Assembly (NCBI GenBank): GCA_945866165.1 | Contig: CAMBGO010000175.1 | Location: 1-5,060, forward strand | DNA from: Chitinophaga pinensis | GTDB lineage: Bacteria > Bacteroidota > Bacteroidia > Chitinophagales > Chitinophagaceae | Direction of reading: 5' to 3' | Length of the DNA: 5,060 nucleotides | In this document: one piece after another, positions 1-5,060 of the stretch | Numbering within the stretch: the stretch's first letter is position 1 | Layout of the letters: the number at the start of each line of letters is the position of its first letter | Notes under the pieces: model-generated | The model's database searches: none | Told to the model about the DNA's origin: nothing | Seen by the model: the letters and a program-made list of their open reading frames with translations, nothing else | Translations under genes and position numbers: made by a program

Positions 1-2061
1 TATTCAATACCTGAGGGAAATTTATTTCCAAAGGGAACACCAAAAACTAGACCAGAGATCTATACCATGGGTCACCGCAATCCTTGGAGAGTTAGTAGGG
101 ATAGTAAAACAGGTTATATCTATTGGGGTGAGGTTGGTCCAGATGCCAACGCTGAATCTGCACGTGGTCCTCGCGGCTACGATGAATTCAATCAGGCAAA
201 AGGTCCAGGATTTTTTGGTTGGCCATATTTTATTGGAGACAATAAACCTTATGTTGAATTTAATCATTTCGATAGTACTTATGGAAAGCCTTTTGATGCA
301 ACAAAGCCTGTAAATAACTCACGCAACAATACTGGATTGACAGAATTGCCATTGCCTCAACCTGCCATGATATGGTATCCTTATGGCCCATCAGATGAAT
401 TTCCATTGCTAGGTGTTGCAGGCCGCAGTGCTACAGGAGGACCGGTTTATCGTAGAGCAGATTTTCCAAATGCAAAGAGGCCTTTCCCTGATTATTATGA
501 AGGCAAGTGGTTGATTGTAGAATTTATGAGAGGATGGGTAATGTCAGTAAGCATGGATGAGCACGGAAAGTATACCGGAATGGAGCCTATGTTAACCAAC
601 ATGAATTTCAGTTCAGCGATTGATATGTCATTTGGCCCTGATGGCGATTTATATGTTCTTGAATATGGGTCTGCTTGGTTCAGGGGAAATGAAAATGCGC
701 ATCTTGTTAGAGTTGAATACAATGCAGGAAACCGTAAGCCTTCTGTAAATGCATCAGCTAGTAAAACCAGTGGCTCATTGCCACTAAAAACACAATTACT
801 TTCAACTGGCTCTAAAGATTTTGATGGTGATGTATTAACATATGAATGGAAAGTAGTTGGCGGTGGCACAACTAAAATATACAAGGAACAAAATCCATCA
901 CTTCTGATTTCAAAAGCAGGAACATACAAGGCTACTTTAACTGTTTCAGATCCTAGTGGTGAAAAAAGTTCGAAGATGATTGAACTAAAAGCCGGTAATG
1001 AGCCTCCTGCTGTTTCATTCAATATTGCGAACGCAAACAAAACATTTTATTTCCCAGGAACAAAACTTGATTATGCAGTAAAGGTTCAAGACAAAGAAGA
1101 TGGATCATTGGCGAGTGGAAAAATTGTACCTGCTCAAGTATCAGTGAGTCTTGATTATATGGCAATGGGATATGATCAAATTGATATTGCATCCACACAG
1201 CGCGGAGCAGACATGCAGGCATTTGCTTCAACTGGACAATTGTTGATGAACAAAAGTGATTGTAAAAGTTGTCATATGACAAACAAAAAATCAATTGGAC
1301 CAAGTTATCTTGATGTTGCCAACAGGTACAAGAATAAGGCTGGTGCAGTTGATATGCTTGCTCAGAAAGTGATCAAAGGTGGAAGTGGTGTTTGGGGTGA
1401 GCATGGTATGAGTGCGCATCCGCAGCTCAGTGTTGCTGATTCAAGAGCCATTGTTGAATTCATTATGACCACAGGCGAAAAGAAAGATGTTGTGAAATCA
1501 GCTCCTGTAAAAGGTTCATTGGAAATAAAAGATACTTCTGTTAACAAGGGAAAAGGAACGTATGTTCTAAGGGCTGCATATCGTGATAAAGGAACTGCTG
1601 CAATGACACCTTTGTTGGGAGAGGAAATTATATTATTAAGACATCCAAGTCTAGATCCTGAATTAGCAGATGTTTCAAAAGGGTATGTGAAATTCATTAC
1701 TCCTTCGAAGTCGCTCAATATGATTGGCAATGGATCATATATTGGTTACAACAATATTGACCTGCATGGTATTGAATCATTTTCGGTTAAGTTGATGGGT
1801 AACATGCGCGGATCTTCCGCAGGTGCATCTATTGAGATCAGGATGGATTCTCCCAATGGTGCAGTGTTGGGTAAAACAGATTATGTAAATCCAACACAGC
1901 GTGGTCAAAACAAAGCAAAAATTGATATTGCTGCAACGGAAGGGGCTCATGCAATCTACTTTGTATTTGTAAATGACAAGGCACCAGTAACACAAACGTT
2001 GTTACAATTAATGGACATAGAGGTCATGCCAAAACAAAGCAATCCGATTACTTTAAAATAA
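1..2061 (+). CDS. PQQ-dependent sugar dehydrogenase–PKD–cytochrome c–CBM6-like multidomain protein (5' partial)
   Basis: The reading frame is open from base 1, so the true start lies left of the window; the first in-window ATG (base 67) falls inside a conserved motif and is not the start. Counting residues from base 1 (686 residues), 1-240 are the C-terminal part of a glucose/sorbosone dehydrogenase beta-propeller: GHRNPW (24-29; R26-N27 match the PQQ-contacting Arg-Asn of soluble glucose dehydrogenase), GEVGPD (43-48), YDEFN (60-64), GFFGWPY (70-76) and the blade motif FGPDGDLYVLEYG (211-223). Residues about 247-332 form a PKD domain (DFDGDVLTYEW), followed by a PPAVSF-led Ig-like linker. 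Residues about 405-495 are a class I cytochrome c with haem site CKSCH (421-425) and probable axial Met470 in GMSAHP. Residues about 503-680 resemble a CBM6-type beta-sandwich. By family knowledge it should be exported, oxidise a sugar or related alcohol, and pass electrons to its haem. The substrate is unknown. A ThuA domain often precedes this layout, but that part is not visible. Confidence 0.9.
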   Translation, partial: YSIPEGNLFPKGTPKTRPEIYTMGHRNPWRVSRDSKTGYIYWGEVGPDANAESARGPRGYDEFNQAKGPGFFGWPYFIGDNKPYVEFNHFDSTYGKPFDATKPVNNSRNNTGLTELPLPQPAMIWYPYGPSDEFPLLGVAGRSATGGPVYRRADFPNAKRPFPDYYEGKWLIVEFMRGWVMSVSMDEHGKYTGMEPMLTNMNFSSAIDMSFGPDGDLYVLEYGSAWFRGNENAHLVRVEYNAGNRKPSVNASASKTSGSLPLKTQLLSTGSKDFDGDVLTYEWKVVGGGTTKIYKEQNPSLLISKAGTYKATLTVSDPSGEKSSKMIELKAGNEPPAVSFNIANANKTFYFPGTKLDYAVKVQDKEDGSLASGKIVPAQVSVSLDYMAMGYDQIDIASTQRGADMQAFASTGQLLMNKSDCKSCHMTNKKSIGPSYLDVANRYKNKAGAVDMLAQKVIKGGSGVWGEHGMSAHPQLSVADSRAIVEFIMTTGEKKDVVKSAPVKGSLEIKDTSVNKGKGTYVLRAAYRDKGTAAMTPLLGEEIILLRHPSLDPELADVSKGYVKFITPSKSLNMIGNGSYIGYNNIDLHGIESFSVKLMGNMRGSSAGASIEIRMDSPNGAVLGKTDYVNPTQRGQNKAKIDIAATEGAHAIYFVFVNDKAPVTQTLLQLMDIEVMPKQSNPITLK

Positions 2062-2082
2062 GATACCTGTTAAGAAACGAAG

Positions 2083-2130
2083 CGGTTTATACTTGATGGT
2101 GAGAGATCAAGTATAAACCGTTTTTCTTTT
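2083..2130 (+). terminator. Strong intrinsic terminator after the sugar dehydrogenase gene
   Basis: A perfect 15-bp stem pairs CGGTTTATACTTGAT (2083-2097) with ATCAAGTATAAACCG (2106-2120) across an 8-base loop (2098-2105). On the plus strand it is followed at once by TTTTTCTTTT (2121-2130). It begins 21 bases after the dehydrogenase stop codon and ends just before the stop of the convergent permease gene. On the minus strand the stem is followed by a weaker T-rich run (CTTCGTTTCTT), so it may act in both directions, less efficiently for the permease transcript. Confidence 0.93.
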
Positions 2131-2136
2131 TATTAA

Positions 2137-2886
2137 TTATCTAAAAAGCATCAGCGCTGAACCAGCCAGGGTGAGAATAATAACAAATTTTCGGTAATGT
2201 TCATCTCGAATCTTGCCTACTAAAAAAACACCTATGACAAAACCAATGGCCAGTGAGGGAACCAAGACGATATCGAGTTTTACTGTTTCCAGCGTTATGT
2301 TTTTCCAATAAAATATCTGAAAAGGTAATTTGAATAAGTTCATGATTAAGAAAATCCATGATGCAGTACCAATAAAACTATTTTTATCAATACGCATTGC
2401 CAAAAAATATAGATTTGAAAATGCGCCTGCAAGGTTTCCAATCATGGTCGTGAAACCTGCTGCCAATCCTGTTGATGCAGCAAAGAGTGGATGGGTCGGT
2501 ACTTTTTCTGATTTTCTATATTCCATTCCAAGCACGATTACTATGGTAAACAGAATAATTCCTACCATCATTTTTCTGAAAATGACTTCATTTAAATCTT
2601 TCCCGAGAAATACCGCTAATAAAATTCCCACGATCATCCAGGGCATGATTTTCCAAACATGATTCCATTTAGCATGACGGTTGTAATATGCTACTGCTGC
2701 TATATCTGCTAAGTTCAGAAGTGGTAGAACAACGCCTGTAGATGATTTGCTTCCAAATACGATTGCCATTAGCATCACTGAAAGCATGTCTAGACCTCTA
2801 ACACCAGCCTTGCCAAGGCCAATGATAAATGCTGCCGACATTAGCATTGTCCATTCTGATACATGTAATGAAAGAAGTGTATTCAA
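2137..2886 (-). CDS. TauE/SafE (TSUP) family membrane permease
   Basis: A 249-residue, very hydrophobic protein of normal length for the sulfite exporter TauE/SafE family (TSUP). About eight membrane segments can be drawn near residues 11-28, 34-64 (possibly two parts), 79-95, 104-120, 134-162, 171-190, 204-224 and 232-248. The N-terminal repeat carries the family signature GLGKAGVRGLDMLSV (23-37), and a related Gly-rich motif GLAAGFTTMIGNLAG (140-154) opens the second half, as expected for the family's internal duplication. Known relatives move sulfite, sulfoacetate or other small organic or sulfur anions across the inner membrane; the substrate here cannot be read from sequence. The most likely start is TTG (2886-2884), preceded by AAAGAA, a weak ribosome-binding site. 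The first in-frame ATG is residue 14 and would cut into the first membrane helix. A stop lies upstream in frame, so no longer ATG start exists. The gene converges on the dehydrogenase gene and diverges from the secreted-protein gene. Confidence 0.88.
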   Translation of the reverse strand: MNTLLSLHVSEWTMLMSAAFIIGLGKAGVRGLDMLSVMLMAIVFGSKSSTGVVLPLLNLADIAAVAYYNRHAKWNHVWKIMPWMIVGILLAVFLGKDLNEVIFRKMMVGIILFTIVIVLGMEYRKSEKVPTHPLFAASTGLAAGFTTMIGNLAGAFSNLYFLAMRIDKNSFIGTASWIFLIMNLFKLPFQIFYWKNITLETVKLDIVLVPSLAIGFVIGVFLVGKIRDEHYRKFVIILTLAGSALMLFR

Positions 2887-2907
2887 TTCTTTAAACAGAT
2901 AGTCTGA

Positions 2908-2940
2908 TTGTAATATACTCGATTTCGAGTGCTAAATTTG
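2908..2940 (+). promoter_or_regulatory. Bacteroidota-type promoter for the small secreted protein gene
   Basis: TAAATTTG at 2933-2940 matches the Bacteroidota -7 consensus TAnnTTTG at every fixed position. A TTG at 2908-2910 fits the -33 element, with a 22-base spacer, at the long end of what is accepted. Transcription would begin near 2946-2948, leaving a leader of about 90 bases before the ATG at 3037. A weaker alternative, TTG (2972-2974) plus TATCTTTA (2993-3000) with an 18-base spacer, would give a leader of about 30 bases. Assigned from motif match only. Confidence 0.55.
2917..2930. promoter_or_regulatory. 14-base palindrome, candidate operator
   Basis: ACTCGA-TT-TCGAGT is a perfect 6-bp inverted repeat with a 2-base centre. 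It lies wholly in the spacer between the candidate -33 and -7 elements of the plus-strand promoter and 31 bases upstream of the permease TTG start. A dimeric regulator bound here would block the plus-strand promoter and could affect the divergent permease gene. No regulator gene is present in the window, so the binding protein is unknown. Confidence 0.4.
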
Positions 2941-2954
2941 TTTAAAATAGCCAA

Positions 2955-2987
2955 TTTGAAATTATGTTTAATTGTTCTAATTTCAAA
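2955..2987. repeat. Inverted repeat in the leader of the secreted-protein gene
   Basis: TTTGAAATTA (2955-2964) and TAATTTCAAA (2978-2987) are exact reverse complements, 10 bp each, around a 13-base loop. The arms hold only one G-C pair each, so an RNA hairpin would be weak, and no T-run follows, which argues against a terminator. It lies downstream of the candidate promoter and 49 bases before the ATG. The right arm overlaps CAAACTTA (2984-2991), which read on the minus strand is TAAGTTTG, a perfect -7 match that could serve the permease gene, although no -33 element is found at proper spacing. It may be a second operator or chance in AT-rich DNA. Confidence 0.35.
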
Positions 2988-3036
2988 CTTAATATCTTTA
3001 CTAATCTTTAAAATGTTAACCCTAAAATCAATTCAA

Positions 3037-3489
3037 ATGAAAAAGTTATTGTTATTGAGTTTAATCATGTTTTTCAATGCAATGATTACCTTGGCCCAAT
3101 CCTATGAAATCAAGGTTGTCACTATTATAGAATCAATCATTCCAAGTGGTTTGGGAAGATCAAGAATGGTGTCTTCGAATGAGACCAGAAATTTTAAAGA
3201 ATTTACTTCAACTCGTGGTGGTGAAGATGATGATAGAAACAAATCTGATCGTGATGATATCAGGGTAAGTGGTTTTGAGGAAACAAAGCTGTTGAATTTT
3301 TATAATATTGCTGGTATTCGCTTTCAAAATATTGCAGCCAACGATGCCCTTATCTCATCAAAAATCACATCTATGCTTGCTGAAGGATGGGACCTTGCTT
3401 TTGTTACAAGCGCTGTTGAGAGCGATGGGGGAAAGGATGATGGAAAAGGTATATTCATCACAAGGCTTATATTCAAGCGTAAGAAGTAG
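3037..3489 (+). CDS. Small secreted protein of unknown function (DUF4177-like C-terminal pattern)
   Basis: A 150-residue protein. The chosen ATG gives a clear signal peptide: Lys2-Lys3, a Leu/Ile/Phe-rich core (4-17), and a probable cleavage site after Ala20 (ITLA|QS). The frame stays open upstream to a GTG at 2929 and an ATG at 3013. The GTG would lie inside the candidate promoter and would bury the signal sequence; ATG 3013 adds only eight residues and remains possible. The mature protein starts with a strand-like YEIKVVTIIESIIP (23-36), then GLGRSRM (38-44), a strongly charged Asp/Arg-rich stretch (61-76) likely to be flexible, and a C-terminal part with EGWDLAFVTS (116-125) and GIFITRLIFKRKK (138-150). 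The 'EGW-L-V' helix-to-strand pattern and closing FKR strand recall small DUF4177-type alpha/beta proteins, a weak comparison from memory. No catalytic motif, lipobox or cysteine is seen in the mature part. It probably acts in the periplasm or outside the cell. Confidence 0.75.
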   Translation: MKKLLLLSLIMFFNAMITLAQSYEIKVVTIIESIIPSGLGRSRMVSSNETRNFKEFTSTRGGEDDDRNKSDRDDIRVSGFEETKLLNFYNIAGIRFQNIAANDALISSKITSMLAEGWDLAFVTSAVESDGGKDDGKGIFITRLIFKRKK

Positions 3490-3592
3490 GTATTAAAAAT
3501 TTATCGGAATCAAGTTTTAGCTCGGGCGATACAATAAGGAAGTGTAATAAGTGATTGAATTTATATCTACCAATTCATCATGGTTTGATATT

Positions 3593-5060
3593 TCACTTTA
3601 TCGTTAGTGAATCATTAATGAGACGGTTATGGTATTGCTGAATAAATGCCTTAATGATATTCTCCATTGAGTCTTGTCTGGCTTTCATGGTATTGAGCAA
3701 ATTATTTTTCAATCTAGGATCGGTTTTATAATTATACAGCGAGTATGGTTTGTCTCCATTCAGTTGAAGGACGTAATCATTTTTGAAAAGCTCAAAGCCA
3801 TTGTGATAGTTTATTGCAGTATTGCTTGTACTAGAATCGAATATGTTTTTTCCAAATGCAATAAATGGTTTTGGATAATGTAAATATGAAAGTACAGATG
3901 GCATAATGTCAATTTGTTGGACTAACTTATCTTCTACTTTTGTTATACTTGAATCTCCCGGGTGGTAAAATAAAACCGGGACTGCCATATTGCCCCAAGA
4001 CGTTTTGTATTCTGGCAGATAGGAGATGGAAGCATGATCACCTGTTATCACGAACAGCGTTTTTTTGAACCAATTCATTTTTTCAGACTTCTTAAAAAAT
4101 TTGCGAAGGGCCATGTCGGTATATCCAATTGTTTCCCTCAAGGGGTGATCGCCTTTGGGAAATTTATTTTTATAGTTGGATGGTACTACAAAAGGTTCAT
4201 GAGACGAAACACTGAATAGGGTGCTGATGAAAGGTTGTTTTAGCGTATTTATTTTATCAGCTGAAAATTGCAAGAAGGGTTCATCCCAGATGCCCCAGGT
4301 CCCATCAAAGTCCTTATCATTTCCATATTCATCTTTGCCGAAATAATGATCAACACCAATAAGGTTCATCAGTGCTTTGAATCCCATGGAGCCATTTGGT
4401 GCACCATGAAAAAATGCAGTTGTATATCCTTTTTCTTTTAAGATTGCGGGAAGGCTTTTGGTTTTATTTGATACATAAGGAGTAAGTATAAAAGGGATTT
4501 CACCTGCAGGAATACCCATCAAAACAGATGGCAATGCATCGATTGATTTTCTTCCATTGGCAAATGAATATAATAATGTTCGGCCTTCTCCAAGCAAGGA
4601 GTCAAGGAAAGGAGTGTATCCTTTGTATGTTCCATTAGCTAGTTTTTTATTATAAAAACCCACGGACTCCCTTCCAAAACTCTCCAGGATAATGATTACT
4701 ACATTGTCGTATTTGAAGGCTGTATCTTTTGAAACTATTTGAACGGGATTAAAATAATGAGCAACATTTTTTTCATCAAAAAAATCATTTCGATCATAAA
4801 ATTGTTGTTGCATCGTTCTTAGAATACAAAATGGTGTATTCAACACCAAGTGAATCAAGGCGGGATCTTTTACATATTCACCAGCATTGCTCATGGTGAT
4901 GGGCCTTGTTGTATAATTAAAGTCACCCCTAACGCCACCAACAAAAATAATTGGTATCGCAATCATCATGGCTATATTTCCTACATTCTTGAATCTTGTT
5001 TGTTCTGGCTTTAAAATAGAGTTAGAAATTTTCCTGTAAAAGAAAAATAATAAAGTTGTT
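3593..5060 (-). CDS. LTA synthase/phosphoglycerol transferase-like membrane protein (alkaline phosphatase superfamily; 5' partial)
   Basis: The minus-strand frame is open to the right edge: 30 further codons lie upstream of the ATG at 4969. They encode the end of a hydrophobic segment (TTLLFFFY), a basic loop and the start of the last membrane helix, which ends in FVGGVRG, as in LTA-synthase-like proteins. So ATG 4969 is internal and the N-terminal membrane part lies outside the window. Counting from Met at 4969, the extracytoplasmic sulfatase-fold domain spans about 86-380, with metal or active-site candidates Glu96 (IIILESFG), Ser142 (NGRKSID, nucleophile position), His188 (FFHGAPNG), His257 (VSSHEPF) and Asp311-His312 (ITGDHAS). 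The Glu96-Ser142 spacing of 46 closely matches Glu255-Thr300 of Staphylococcus LtaS. Family members transfer phosphoglycerol or similar head groups from phospholipid to envelope acceptors. A Gram-negative host makes true lipoteichoic acid unlikely, so the acceptor is unknown; sulfatase or phosphoethanolamine transferase activity cannot be excluded. Confidence 0.87.
   Translation of the reverse strand, partial: TTLLFFFYRKISNSILKPEQTRFKNVGNIAMMIAIPIIFVGGVRGDFNYTTRPITMSNAGEYVKDPALIHLVLNTPFCILRTMQQQFYDRNDFFDEKNVAHYFNPVQIVSKDTAFKYDNVVIIILESFGRESVGFYNKKLANGTYKGYTPFLDSLLGEGRTLLYSFANGRKSIDALPSVLMGIPAGEIPFILTPYVSNKTKSLPAILKEKGYTTAFFHGAPNGSMGFKALMNLIGVDHYFGKDEYGNDKDFDGTWGIWDEPFLQFSADKINTLKQPFISTLFSVSSHEPFVVPSNYKNKFPKGDHPLRETIGYTDMALRKFFKKSEKMNWFKKTLFVITGDHASISYLPEYKTSWGNMAVPVLFYHPGDSSITKVEDKLVQQIDIMPSVLSYLHYPKPFIAFGKNIFDSSTSNTAINYHNGFELFKNDYVLQLNGDKPYSLYNYKTDPRLKNNLLNTMKARQDSMENIIKAFIQQYHNRLINDSLTIK

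Noticed and set aside
495..1040. 181-codon minus-strand open frame opposite the sugar dehydrogenase gene
   Set aside because: It lies opposite clear propeller and PKD domain coding sequence and its translation has no recognisable domain; it is a shadow frame.
1362..1730. 122-codon minus-strand open frame opposite the cytochrome c region
   Set aside because: It is antisense to a well-supported haem-binding domain, with no family features of its own.
2929..3036. 36-codon N-terminal extension of the secreted protein from a GTG at 2929
   Set aside because: It would overlap the -7 element and place a second hydrophobic stretch before a textbook signal peptide. The ATG at 3037 gives a normal exported protein.
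3490..3592. Possible small RNA or regulatory element in the convergent gap
   Set aside because: I found no convincing hairpin with T-run, promoter motif or open frame of note in these 103 bases.
3592..3611. TTCACT / AGTGAA inverted repeat at the end of the LTA-synthase-like gene as a terminator
   Set aside because: The stem is only 6 bp, overlaps the stop codon, and has no T-run on either side.
3593..4969. Complete 458-residue sulfatase-like gene starting at ATG 4969
   Set aside because: The frame continues without a stop to the window edge and encodes the expected membrane-helix region, so the gene is truncated by the window rather than starting here.

Overview
This 5,060-base window is AT-rich and most likely comes from a Gram-negative member of the Bacteroidota, probably an environmental Chitinophagia- or Cytophagia-like lineage. 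The signs are a sugar dehydrogenase–PKD–cytochrome c–carbohydrate-binding multidomain protein of a kind common in that phylum, a perfect match to the Bacteroidota -7 promoter element (TAnnTTTG), weak or absent Shine-Dalgarno sequences, and an LTA-synthase-like membrane sulfatase-fold protein of the Bacteroidota type. No rRNA, tRNA, CRISPR array, insertion sequence or phage gene was seen.

Layout, left to right. (1) Bases 1-2061, plus strand: the C-terminal part of a large exported oxidoreductase. It holds the end of a PQQ-type glucose/sorbosone dehydrogenase beta-propeller, a PKD domain, a haem c domain and a C-terminal carbohydrate-binding-like beta-sandwich. Its start lies left of the window. 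(2) Bases 2083-2130: a strong intrinsic terminator between convergent genes. (3) Bases 2137-2886, minus strand: a TauE/SafE-type (TSUP) membrane permease, probably starting at TTG. (4) Bases 2887-3036: a divergent regulatory region with a Bacteroidota-type promoter, a 14-base palindrome lying inside the promoter spacer, and a 10-bp inverted repeat in the presumed leader. (5) Bases 3037-3489, plus strand: a small secreted protein of unknown function. (6) Bases 3490-3592: a short convergent gap with no convincing signal. (7) Bases 3593-5060, minus strand: an LTA synthase/phosphoglycerol-transferase-like protein of the alkaline phosphatase superfamily. Its frame stays open to the right edge, so its N-terminal membrane part lies outside the window.

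The genes alternate in strand (plus, minus, plus, minus), so no two share an obvious operon and no common pathway can be argued from order. The general theme is cell-envelope and periplasmic work: sugar oxidation coupled to a c-type haem, anion transport, a secreted small protein, and head-group transfer on envelope molecules. I see no convincing new multi-gene system. The most unusual signals are the palindrome in the promoter spacer and the unassigned secreted protein it would control.
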